From positions 28,569,681 to 28,631,680 of the forward strand of contig NC_135552.1 of assembly GCF_964340395.1 (NCBI RefSeq): a DNA stretch of 62,000 bases. Reading direction: 5' to 3'. The position numbers and the translations under genes are program-made. The notes below the pieces were generated by a model. It saw only the letters and a program-made list of their open reading frames with translations. It searched no databases and had not been told where the DNA came from. The DNA comes from Glandiceps talaboti. Lineage: Eukaryota; Hemichordata; Enteropneusta; Spengelidae. How positions within the stretch are numbered: position 1 is the first letter of the stretch; each line of letters starts with the position of its first letter. Positions 1 to 12,039 of the stretch are shown here, piece by piece.

Positions 1-88
1 ACTAGTTTGAAATCTAAACAGACTGTCAGTAAACTTACCAAATACAATCTTATTACCACTTTACCATTTTGGAAGAAGGATTTCTTAC

Positions 89-212
89 CTTCAACTCAGC
101 AGGTGGAGTAGATCTTCCAGCTCCTCTTTGATCAAACAAAATTATGCGATAAACTTTGGGATCAAAAAATCTTCTGTCATGCACAAAAATTCCATTCCCT
201 GGACCACCATGC
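89..212 (-). CDS. Proline iminopeptidase exon 2
   Basis: 124 nt between an acceptor (TTTAG|GCATGG) and a donor (TTGAAG|GTAAGA). It encodes the oxyanion-hole loop HGGPG and the FDQRGAGRS strand-turn. It ends in phase 0, and the remaining exons lie left of the window. Confidence 0.92.
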
Positions 213-1652
213 CTAAACATTACCAGAGGCAGTTAATATAATATTAAAAGAAATGTACATACAAACAATAATTCAAAATGATATCTTTGTATTAGCAATC
301 TATCCACTGTGACTAATTTGTAGTAATAAAAACACAGAGATTGGTCTTGATTTTCATACATCACATTTACATATAGACATTCTAAGCTCTCATTATTAAA
401 CTAAGAATGTGTCCATGGATCAACTTCCCTGACAATGAAGTTTGGCATGAAAACTTGCTCTTGGGCCTTTTGAAATAATATGAAATTTGGGGTTCACTAA
501 CTCGAACATGGGGAAATAGATACTGATTTATTTTTACATATTAGAGAGATTGATAGGCACAGCTTACAAGCATGCGATGACAAGAACAACAACATCATCA
601 AAAGTGCCAGTTTTCTGTGAGACATTTAATTCTCAGCAGCGAGCTGTTTTTGATGAGAAACCAGCAAGTTTCTCCTAAGTGATACAGGAGCATATTTTGG
701 TGTAATTATCTCCTTGTTAGCCATCAAATTTCGCAGAGAATTAATTCAAAATATACTTTAGCTAATTTGTAAACTACATGTGATTCCACTCTACTCTTGT
801 CAAGGATTCTTGTCTCAGATGAAACCATGGCAGGTTTGGGTGATAATAAAACATACTAATAAGACTCTTAAGTTCATAACTATGCATGTAAAGTTGCTGA
901 CATAGATGCTATCACACTTACAAGTTAAAATATAACCACTGTACATTTGAATGATGTAAATGTTTGTATTAATAATAATGTTGGGTTCTTATATATAGCG
1001 CTTTCCCACTCCGTGCTCAAAGCGCTTTACAATTATTACCCCTGGCTCGGATCAGAACGGCACAACAGCCGTTTAGTCTTCCTCAACTCCCCGGGGAGCA
1101 TACAATCCATTGCAGCCATTTAATTATTATGTTCTTTAATTGCTTGTTGATTTAGCTTTTAATTTCCAAACAGTGACATGTATATGTAATTACTGAAATT
1201 TAGCAATAAGCGATATACCAGATATGACAGCTTAGAAATACTCGAAAGGCTTGAGGTTTGTCTTTCAGTTTACTTTTCTGTCGAGGTTTGCGAAAAAATA
1301 TACAACCTAGGCAAAGATCTTGGAGGGGACGGAAAATCACTACAGTTACTGGAGCTGTGAAAAAGATGGAGGTAGCCATGGTATAATCATCAATAGTGAA
1401 GGTCGATCAATTTCTGACAAACACGTAGTGAGGTCAATTTCTGACAAACACGTTCAGGTTTTTGAGACGTTGTAAACCATAAAGAACGAATGTGGACACA
1501 GTGACTAATACCTACAAGAAAACCACTGGTTTCCCTGACGGATTACCACTCTGTTCGTAGAACAGTTCATGTATGTCATCGACTTTCAATCTCCCGTTGT
1601 CGTAGGCATCTACCTCAGGGTAGAGGTGATCTTCTGCCGATCCCAGAGACAT
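89..1652 (-). CDS. Proline iminopeptidase (prolyl aminopeptidase), 5' part, spliced, runs off left edge
   Basis: Two coding exons on the minus strand, join(1516..1652, 89..212), give the first 87 residues of an alpha/beta-hydrolase of peptidase family S33. The enzyme removes N-terminal proline from peptides and is normally cytosolic. Seen: a start with A at -3, the N-terminal segment LYPEVDAY..LKVDDIHELFYEQSG, and the oxyanion-hole motif HGGPGNG. Then come RRFFDPKVYRIILFDQRGAG and RS, the hallmark of the family. The intron is phase 2 and splits a Leu codon exactly before HGGPG. The catalytic nucleophile GGSWG, Asp and His lie beyond the left edge. Vertebrates lack a close orthologue as far as I recall, while many invertebrates, plants and bacteria have one. 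The gene is divergent to the ankyrin gene at 4090. I am very sure of the family; completeness cannot be judged. Confidence 0.93.
213..1515 (-). other. Intron 1 of the iminopeptidase gene
   Basis: 1.3 kb AT-rich intron. The only recognisable content is the interspersed 'tatatagcgc' repeat at about 990-1110 and a short direct duplication of 'gtcaatttctgacaaacacg' near 1404-1453. No other exon was found. Confidence 0.7.
985..1115. repeat. Interspersed 'tatatagcgctttcc...caaagcgctttac' repeat fragment
   Basis: The stretch contains 'tatatagcgctttcccac' and 'gctcaaagcgctttacaatt', followed by 'cccggggagcatac'. I recall the pairing of tatatagcgc with caaagcgctttaca as a common dispersed motif in marine animal genomes. 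A related 'tatatagcgcc' occurs at 35708. Family assignment is from memory only. Confidence 0.5.
1516..1652 (-). CDS. Proline iminopeptidase exon 1
   Basis: Coding part of exon 1, 137 nt, ATG at 1652-1650 read on the minus strand. It encodes residues 1-45 (MSLGSAEDHLYPEVDAY...) and ends in VVF plus two bases of Leu. The donor reads TT|GTAGGT. A GT three bases further downstream would put an in-frame TAG before the junction, so the first one was chosen. Confidence 0.88.
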
Positions 1653-1849
1653 GTTGCTTCGAGAGAGTGATCGGCGAGGAAAATATTGACGAAGGTGTTC
1701 AACGAATTAGTTGCACCCTTTTGGTAGATTGACGAACGATAAGGCGATGACACTAGACGATAATTATGTCGAACCTCGTAGCATACAGAGTTTAACTAAA
1801 ACAACCGCAGCTGGAACGTTTGGGCTTGCGCTTCCGGATACAGCTTAAC

Positions 1850-1905
1850 ATTCGTCTGCGCAGCCTGTCTGCGCATATTTATATGTCTGCGCCTGTCTGC
1901 GTACA
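1850..1905. promoter_or_regulatory. Clustered 'gtctgcgc' motifs upstream of the iminopeptidase gene
   Basis: Three to four copies of 'gtctgcgc' or 'gtctgcgta' lie 200-250 bp upstream of the iminopeptidase ATG, within a locally CpG-richer stretch. They resemble half sites of NRF1-type GC-rich promoter elements. Function is inferred only from position and base composition. Confidence 0.25.
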
Positions 1906-3399
1906 TTCACGTTGAAATCCTACTCCGGTCTAGATATTCATCGAATTTGATGCTTTTTTAAAGTTGATTCTTTAAATACAACATGACAAACATTATTATG
2001 AATACGGCTCTCTGAGAAGTGGAAATTCCAGCAAATGTTCCGAAAGAATTACAACATTTTTATCGATTGATCACAGAGTGCATCGTGACTTATCAAAGTG
2101 ACATATTTTCGACACACAAAAATAAAGTGAAATGTTCTTTGATGAAAAACATGTTTACACATAAACAATCAACGTGAAAATCAAATACGACGAAGGTTAT
2201 ATCTGGAAAATACATGGACCAGTTTTGTTATTATTTTTAAAACATCGTGTAGAAATTATAATTCCTGGCTGATCAAATGATGACTAAAACTGATCGAAAA
2301 GAAAAATTGCCTTGGAATTTTGACTTCATCCGTAGAAATGAAAACCGTAGTCAAATTTCGTGAATTTTCATAGTTGTATAATTGCGCGATGATATTTAGC
2401 ATGATGCGTTTTTATCACATTTTACTTGCATACGGAAGGAAAACGAGCCTTACAGGTAGGAATATATAGTCAAACGGGGTTAATGTGTAGACCTGGAAAA
2501 TAACAACAATCTAATCTATGTCGCAGACTATGAAATATTTATACGCCCCTGTACATCGACCAAACAAAACGGTATTTTAAAATATCGTACGCAAATGATC
2601 GAATGTCCAGACTGTCACCGTGGCGATGATATCTTTCCTTTTGATAAATGTCAAAACATTCGTAGCCTCACCCTTGTCAATCATCTCAAAATTTCACAAC
2701 CTCCCCCCCCCCCTCAACTTACAAATGACGAAAAGTGGTGCGAAAATGAAAAGTACTTAAGGTCATAGGTCAAATAACTACCTGAGAGTCATAATAGAAT
2801 ATTATGGCAGCTTTTAGTGTGTAAATGACAATTTGTAGGGATAAATTCTTTGATTGCGACATCAGTTCGATATCATAAATTTAATATTTTCATGTGGTCA
2901 TGATGATAAAAACTTCCAAATCCCACAATTGTCTTGTTCTTGCCATATCTCCACCCACCAGATATTAATCTTATTCGACTTAAGGGGTATGATTGGGTAT
3001 GATTTGACCTAGGGTTCATTCTAGAAATTGTCGTCTGCAATGGTGGTGTCATTAGAGAGGATTGCATAGGTTGCACTGTGCGGTACTGTACGGATGGATT
3101 TAAGTACATTATTTTTTAATATGAAAGAAAACTTCCTCTAGGACAGCTCAGTGAAGAATTTATCACAAAATTGTATACCAGTATCTGGTAAGTTTTGACT
3201 TCCACCAAAAACTGCTTTGAAACTTCAACCCCGGATTTCTGACAATGACATCCTTGCTGTGCCATACTACAGTAGTACTATATGTGTCTCCCCCTCCCTG
3301 TCAGTGGATATAGACATAACACATTTGTGACACAGGTGTTTTTCTTTTTTCCAAACCTTTGTCTCTTACTCGTTCTATGCATGCATCTTTTGAAATGTT

Positions 3400-3470
3400 G
3401 AATGAATGAATGAATGAATGAATGAATGAATGAATGAATGAATGAATGAATGAATGAATGAATGAATGAA
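3400..3470. repeat. (AATG)n microsatellite
   Basis: About 18 uninterrupted copies of a 4-bp unit. Confidence 0.97.
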
Positions 3471-4089
3471 TAAACGAACGACAGGGAGAGACAGAAACAG
3501 AGCTGGAGACTAGCCTAATGCCTAGGGATGGCCACGTTGTATTTCTATGTTTTCTTTGTCTACAGGCTCAAAATATAATAACATTGTAACATGAATATAT
3601 ATCTCCTACCTGTACCTAAAACACATACAGTAGCGTGTATGATGCATTTATAGTAGTGGGATTTGTTTTCCGTAAGAAAAAACAATATGTTCTTGTTGCC
3701 TATATACTAGGATCTACAAGTAAAATAAAAACAAGAACTTAGTACCCAAGGTTTGTTTGCGATTTCCACAATCTTTTATTGTGTATCATTGTATGATTAC
3801 TAAGTACAAAAACAAGTACTAAGACAGAAGAGCACTTCTGTTCTATATTTTATACCTGTTGAGAAAGTCATTAAATTTGAAGATAGTTGAAATCAGATAC
3901 AAATTTTGGGTACCAAGTGCTCATGGGCTGACTTTGGCTCTATCAAGAAATTAGAAATTAAATAACTAATGAACCACGGTGTATGAAATATCATACATAT
4001 ATGATCTTACTCATATTTATTACATAACAGGTATAAAGAAGTCATTACAGCCTAGGAGAAAGTGAATAAAACACTTCTAGTCAGTCACA

Positions 4090-4396
4090 ATGGAGGGTAT
4101 TTGTTCATGGTTGTCAGAGCAGCTCACAATATTGGTATTGTACATTGACGTGTGCAATGACAGTCTATGGCCATGGATCTTCAACCAATGCACAAGATTA
4201 GCAATGTACATCAATATGACATGGACATATCTTTGGTCATGGATTTTAGACCAATGCAAACTACTGACATTGCAAATCAACATGATGAGAGAAAATCTTC
4301 CAGACTTCAATAGCAGTAGTGTAAATGAAATGGTAAACAGAACATGGGTACCAGTGCTAAAATACAAAGAAGCAGGTATAGTGTATATAGATACAG
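4090..4396 (+). CDS. Ankyrin-TM gene exon 1
   Basis: Start context CACAATGG is favourable (A at -3, G at +4). It encodes 102 residues with two similar segments built on W(P/S)WI(F/L)(N/D)QC, and ends in phase 1 at ACAG|GTAAGA. The internal DNA repeat of about 60 bp (4140-4290) and the lack of a recognised domain make this the least certain exon, though its phase fits exon 2. Confidence 0.65.
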
Positions 4397-7300
4397 GTAA
4401 GATAAAAACAAACACAAATAAATTGATATATTGCAAAGATGAAAAGTAGGAAGGGTAGGCAAGTTGATAAATATTTTTTTTTAAATGTATGCAAATATCC
4501 CTAGCAACAAGACCATGTCCATAGCAACAGCCAATTACAGTTGTGCTACAATGCCATTGGCGCAATTTTTATTATCTGACTGTACGATCAATTCTTTTTT
4601 GAATTTTGTAAGATTGAAGAAATATAGGGTTGGTTGGGTCATGAAAAACATTGAGAATGAAAGAGGCACAAGCTGAGTTTATATGTTTTTGGGTGAGATT
4701 TATGCTGTATCTTTCAAAGTCACTCATAGTATTGTACTTATATACTGAAGCATATGTAACTATCACTTGCAATTGACTGAACTAAAACCTGGCATTAAGA
4801 TTATAACATAAACGATTGGCTGACGTAATTTTTGATACTGTTACCTATCAAAAAATGGTGAGGAATCCATGCTAGGCAATCAATTGTTCTAACAAATGAA
4901 AAAATGCAATTGTAATATCATAGAAGACATGTGAAAGGTTAATAAACTCATGCTTGTGCCACTCTAAGTAAAGCCACCCAAACTGCTGTATAATTTTTTT
5001 AATCAGACAACCAACAATACATTCACAGAAAATTGTTAAAATACCAATAATTAGACACTATACACACTGATTAGAGGTTGATTTTATCCATAAGTAGAGA
5101 TTGGTTGAAGTTGTGATTGCATCATGTTGAGGGCACTGTTTTTTGATGCAGCCCCAAAAACCTATTTAATTGGATTTATTGCACCATATTGACTGCTATT
5201 AAAGCAAAATGTTTGTCCACAGGTGATTCATTACTATTCAGAGTGTACAAATATTATGATTAAGTAATGATATCAAAACAAAACAGTTTCAGAAAATATT
5301 CCAGTTGCAGCTACTGCAGTTTTGATAATAAATAGCTTTTGCCATTTAATATCAATATTCATGTATGTATGCAGAATCAAGTCAGATGAATATTCAAAGT
5401 TTTCAGGCTCGGCAATGTATAATGTGTGTATACCATTATTTGTCATGTTTGTCCTTTCCTTCTTTATAAATCAATAGTTTGTGAAACCATACATGTGTAT
5501 TTGAGATCTCTTCCTGATTTTATCAAGACTGGTAATGAAGTGTACATAATGGGAACAGCTGTAATACTTTTTACAATGCTAACTGTATATATTGTGGTCA
5601 GGCTACTTTTAGGACATCGCAAAGGTAAGCAGTAATTTCACTATAATTCCCTCTCAGTATGCCACAATTTATTTTTGATGTGTCAAGGATAAGCAACTGA
5701 TTGATTTTCAAATTACATATAATAAATAGTCTACTGCAGTTGTTTAAAAGAGATGGATTTATTTCATACATGTTTTTTCTTTTCTTAATACTTTCAGGGA
5801 GAGGGAAAAAGAAACTCACTAAAATCAAGGACATGCCAGAGGACATGTATGATCTTGCAAAGGTTAGCTATAGTTCTTATGATTTTATTAGACAGTGAGT
5901 GGGAAGAAAGTGGTAGAATTTAAAGTGTGATCAAGTTATGTATTTTATGCATCATAGATGCATTTTTCAATTCATATCTAAAAGTCCAAAACTCATATTG
6001 TAAGCAAATTTACGTGTTTCTTTCATTGAATGCGAAGAACAAATGAATAGCGTATATCATGTTAATCCCTTTTCTTGCAGACAGCATACCAACCTGGAAA
6101 TACAGAGTTAGTCATGTCACTTATTCAGTTAAATTGCTTTAATGTGAATTATGCAGTGTCAAACACTGGAATGACTCTCTTCTTGGTAAGGAGTATTTCT
6201 TCAACTTTTGCATGTTGGCATGTACATTGAGGGCGCTCTTCAAATTCCATATTTATGGTGTGGTGGTGTCTATACTGACATCATCAAATTTAATACAATC
6301 AAAGGCTAATATGCATTTATTACAACTAAAATAAGTGTTGTTACAGTATTTATATGGAATAATAATGACTTGATATAAATAGGGAATATTCCCACTTGGT
6401 TGAGTTGTGCACTGGGTATTAAATAAAAACTTACTAAATATGAAGAAGATCCACACTTTGCTCAAATTAATATTAGATTAACAGAATTATACATGATCGA
6501 TGATAACTCTTATTTCATTTTTTAATATTGAATTTATAGTAAAATATATGACAAAATTGAGGATTCTTCCTTGTGTGTACAACCCTGTTTGCAGTTAATA
6601 TAGTTGTATTTTTTCATGCATTTTTCATGAAAATATTCCATAAAATGTATTTCCTTGCAAATTATTATCATTTCCATGATTCTCATCATCATAATATATT
6701 TCATTTTGTCATTTGCTTTGTACAAGGAAAGTAAACAGTATGGCTTCCTCTGAGAACATAGACAGTATCCGTATCCACTCTAGCTATGCAATCATCAAGG
6801 GTACTAACATTAGGTGGTAACACGTCAGGGAAAATCTACCCGACATCCCCAGGTATTTTACTGATGTTACTCATCAAATAATGAAACAAATTTGGTATGG
6901 AAACATATACAAATTTTACAGATTCCCCCACTCTATTATTGGACTTCCCAAACCTCAGAAAAAGCAGAGATTGTTTTGTTGTGTGCATGGCCATTGAGAT
7001 TTATAATTGTTTTTACCTTTTCAATAGTGTGCTTGTGTTAGTGGTCAGAAGAGACTGGTCAGCTTCATGTTGGACAGAGGTGAGCGTTTCAGATGTAAAT
7101 GCTATCTACTTTTCTGAAATACTTTTGATATATTACACAATTTTTTTTGTATTTTTTTCATATTTTCAGTAAGTCAATTGCCATAAAGGACTTTTTGTCA
7201 TTTTTTTTCCAGAAATAAGCAAAATTGTGAACTTTTGAAAAATCAGTATTTACTACAAAAATGCAAATTTTGGAATTTGCTGAAAAGTTTTAGGTTTGTG

Positions 7301-9058
7301 CAATTACTTTTACAACATTTAACTTTCGTATTATAAATGAAAGTACGAGCTACAGTTTTATTTCTGATGTGCATAAGTTTACCTTAATATACTGACTTCT
7401 GTCTCTCCCATTTAAAGTAAAGATTACAACATATTTTACACTCTACAGTATTTTCAACAAGAATTGTTGAAACACTTTGTTTTTTTAATTCTTTGACATT
7501 GATGAGTTACAAACATGGACTTGGTCTATGTTGTTTGACATAGTTTGTTTTTTTAGTCAAAGTACATGGTAAAGTCATTATATTTAAGTATGGATACCTA
7601 TCTTCATCCATATGACCTTTAAAATTATCATTTAAAGAAATTTCAAATCTAAAAAGTTCACACTTCTATGTTGCATACAGGTGCAGAAATTCACAGTAAG
7701 ACAGTTGAGGGGGATACTGCCTTGTATCTTGCTACTTTTGCAATTTCTAACTCAGCAACATTGGATATAACCTTACTGGAGCTACTGATCAAAGCAGGTA
7801 AAGTATAAACATTGATTGTCCACTCACAATAAAAAATAGCCCCACCCCCTCAATTGCTTAAATTTACCATAAACACTTTGATTACTATAGCTATTACTAT
7901 AGCTATGACTTACTGGCAAAAAAATGAATTTCATATCTCTAACTAAGTAGTATATCAAAAACCTGTGAGGTACATCCTTTGTGTTTGCCTTTCTAGAAGT
8001 GTTTGCATTGCATTGCATTGCACTGTCAGAGACAATCATGTGACAAAGTTCTAATGAAGTTGAGGTCAGATATTCCCTTGTATTGTTCAGCAGGTCTTGA
8101 AAAACTGTTTGAATTCTTAGTTGCCAGAGCATTTGTATTTCAGTCTGTACATGTCATGAATTTGTCAAAATAATAACGGTATTTAAAAATCACATGAAAA
8201 ATTAACATCCCTGGAATTCACGCATGACAAAAGTTCAGAATGCATGAAATACATTAATCATGGAAGTTAAAGTCAGGTGTAGTACAAGCACAATGGGGCA
8301 AGTTCGTCTGTTTACTTGTCAACTTTGAAAGTAAATTCCTTAAATTCTGTACTATAAGTTAACATAATGGCTGTGAAGATGTCCACCATTAGGATTGTAA
8401 AGCGTCAAGTCATCGGTCAAAAGTGTCAGATACAGGCTACTGGGCCATGGACTTTCTACTGTATAGTTAAACCATAGACAGTGTCTATGGTTAAACAGAC
8501 TTGTGAATTAAACAGTCAACCTGACCACATTGTGTGTGTGAATTCTATGACAAATAGTCTATGTTGGAACTTAAAACCTGACAAATGAAATTGCCTCAAG
8601 GAAGTTTTGGCCTTATAATCAAGGAATAGTAATTTCATGACAGTGCATATTCTGACAAACTCTTAAAGGCGAGATGGAGGTTCATTGGCTCATTTTTTCT
8701 AAATTAAAGACAAGATAAATACACTATGTGTTACATGTCCTCTGTTGACACTAAATTTCTAAAGGCCAGGGCTTCAATCCCTTGTTCTCACATTATTGTT
8801 ATATACTGGTGACACTGGCGTGAGGAAACCAACTTTTTCGATAGCACTGTCAGACAACTGTATCGAGGATTTCACATCTGAATTTTAATCCTTATCCAAA
8901 CTGGACCTTTCAGAAATATCAGTGAGGCACTACATTAAGTTATATTAATGAAGTCTTTCCCCCATAAATGTGTTCACTGCATGCACAGGTTGTCATCTAC
9001 TAGTATTCTGATGGTAATCTGTTACATATTATAAATACCCCCCCCCCACACACACACT

Positions 9059-9140
<82 letters not shown>

Positions 9141-11512
9141 ATTTTGTTCTACTGATTTATCAAGATCAAATGATGTTCAAAATTTCATTCTTTTTTTTTT
9201 GGGGGGGGGGGGGCAGTCTAATTTCTTATGATGTGTGCCTCTTTTACATGTTAATTCCATGGCTTCTTCTTTGTAGCTAAAACAAAAAACTTAAGTTAAA
9301 TAATGTGAAATATGCAGACGGGAAACTCTGGTTCCGAAAACAGACTTTTTTTACAGAGTGGTGTGATGTTCATGCCATAAGGTATTAATGGAATTAAGTG
9401 CAAAGTCTTGTAACATTGTATTGTATTGTTTAAATGGAGTGGACCACAAATGTGAGTTTGACCTGCAAATTATTCAGCTTCATTAAACCTTGAAACACTA
9501 TCACTTACCTGCAGAACAAAATAAAGAAGGAGTAGTTTACAGTTTCACAACAATATCTGCTTTCACCTGCCACTCACGACACCTATATCACAGACAGTTT
9601 AGTAGCCATTACTAAATAAGGAGCATTGATAACAGTAATAGGTGCTTAGGTGGTCATGTTTGCAGAGATCACGTCAACCACTTCATTGGGCCAAAACCTT
9701 TGCAAAGTGGAGTTGAAAAACAGGCAAATGTATCTGAGTGTCGTGAAAGAAAAGAAATCAAATCGTTTTTCAATTCTACAACGTTGTTTACAAAGTTGAC
9801 AATAAGTATCGGCTGGGAGTATATAGATGTGTCCTTATTTCAAACTATTCACATCATGAGTATTTGAAACTGGTACAGAATGTTTTCTATTGTTTGCTTG
9901 GAAGTGTAACGTAGCACTCACAGTATCATGGTGCATGTACTCCACTGCTTGAGTTTCTAACTTCTAGAAGTTTAATTTAGATGTTACTCGAAGGACAAGG
10001 GATAGAGAAACATTACCTTACTCTTAGCATACCTGAGTCTTTGTCAGGTGTGTGTACAAGTGTAAGGCAAGAACAAAAGAAACCCAAATGGCAAACCAAA
10101 CATGCAAAGTTACTATCACAAATTAAAGAACAGTTTTGAAAATGTCTGCAGACTATTTAAGGGCCTTAGAAATAGACAGATATATTTATAAACTTTTTGT
10201 ACATTGTACATTTGTACTTCATGCATATATAACAGTGAATAGTTTGAATGGCACTCATTATTATAATAGAACAAATTACATTTCCTTTGTGCATAGAATT
10301 CACTTGAGTTAAAATAACAAATTTTTTGTACTTAGTGAGACATTGTAAGCAGTGAAACTAGTATACATTAGCCACTTATTTACACTATACCTGAGTTGTT
10401 ATGGTATCTTACATTGTTGGTGTAACAACACCAGATCCTATTCCTGGCAAATACCCCTATTGTATTGAACAAATAGTGGAAATCTTGTATTTGGTCATCA
10501 AAGCATTCTATGATTGAATGCTAGAAAAGTAACTAGAGCTTTTTATTTGTCAGTTGTGTGGAAAACTCAAGATGGTATGATAGTTGACTTAGTGTAGGCA
10601 CACTTATCAGATTGTATTATACATGATTGAATTATCACCTGTGTGTTTATTATCTCCTATTACAGACCTCACACATCATCACCATTTGTACCTTCTTTTG
10701 TGAGAGTATAAATATTTTGTCAAAAACTGGGATCCATAGAAACTGTTAATATTGTTTTGGGTTAGGATTATATGTAAAACTCAAATTACAATGACATACT
10801 TAGATTTCGCCTTTGAGACAGGATGTGCGACATACTACCGTGATCTCATTTCATGTTGTTTTTGGCTCAGGTGTTCAATAATCGTGTCACTTTCTTCATA
10901 AATGATGCAACAAATAGGTACAAAGTAGATTACAAAGTGTTTTCAGTAACAATTCCCAACAGAATGTACAGTAAAAACAAAATGTGGTTAAACTTAAATA
11001 CTTTCAGAATACCATGTAACAAGCTGCCATAAAGCTTAAATGCAGGCAATGATAGATTGGTATTGGTATATACCACACCCACAGATATGTAACAAAAAAA
11101 AACACCTTTAGAAAGTGCCCTTCTACAACCATCAGGACTTTTTACCTTATTCAGCTTAAAGGTCTGGGATTCAATCCCAGGGTCTCCCATTAGTCTTATC
11201 TTAATTGTAGGATTACATATGAATATTCTTTTGTTGAGGACCAACTTTTTTTCTAAATCTCTGCCACTGCCTGACAACTGTTTTTCACACCTTAATTTTA
11301 ATCCTTATTTGAATTTGGCTTTTAATAACAATAAAATGGCCACAACAGCTACTTAAAATTTCCTATCTAATTATCCATACTTATTGGTATATTTTAGCCC
11401 CCTTGATTCAAGCATATCCCCAATAATTTGCAACCTGATAACATGTGAATAGAGTGAAAGATAGATAGCGTTTAGACACTTGTAATTAAGTTTTGTTGAC
11501 TGTCCACTTTTC

Positions 11513-11569
<57 letters not shown>

Positions 11570-12004
11570 ATCATCAAAACCTGGTTTAATGAGGGGTAAA
11601 TTATTGAATGATATAAATACAAATTGTTACAAGTGAATGTATAGATAGCTAGAAAGAGTAACAGGCTAGCTATGTTTAATATTTTTGTTCAGGTTGTGAT
11701 GTGAATGCTCAGAACTACATTGGAAACACGGCATTACACCAGGCAGCAATCAAGGGTAATTCCATACTGATAAGGACACTTCTAGAATATGGTAAGTCAG
11801 CTGATAAAAATAATAAATGACTGAATTACTGTAAATTGTTTCTAAAAAACTCTGAGTGAGTGAGTGAGTGGTGAGGGAGGGAAGGAGGGAGAGTGAATCA
11901 GTGAATGAATGAATGAATGAGTCAGTCAGTCAATGAAAGAATGAATGAATCATCAGAATAATGAATCAATCAATCAATGCATCATGCAGTTGTTGTTGTT
12001 TTTT

Positions 12005-12039
<35 letters not shown>

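Larger units (their letters stand above)
1653..4089. other. Intergenic interval between two divergent genes
   Basis: It holds the promoter side of the iminopeptidase gene, which is relatively CpG-rich from about 1540 to 1900 with repeated 'gtctgcgc' near 1854-1900. It also has a poly-C tract at 2702-2714 and a tetranucleotide microsatellite at 3400-3470. The ankyrin gene promoter should lie in the right-hand part. No convincing TATA box or further gene was seen. Confidence 0.6.
7798..11692 (+). other. Largest intron (3.9 kb) of the ankyrin gene
   Basis: Holds a (CA)n tract, a poly-T/poly-G run at 9190-9213, two SINE-like copies (about 8758 and 11155), a small hairpin at 8468-8499 and a (TTG)n tract. 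No further exon with ankyrin similarity was seen. Confidence 0.75.

Noticed and set aside
6726-6802. Candidate ankyrin-gene exon after 'tttgtacaag' and before 'gggtactaac'
   Set aside because: In the phase required between exons 4 and 5 it contains stops. Exon 4 joined directly to exon 5 gives a perfect ankyrin helix.
11371-11622. Poly-Gln open frame on the minus strand
   Set aside because: Produced by the (TTG)n tract in an intron of the ankyrin gene; no splice or start context.
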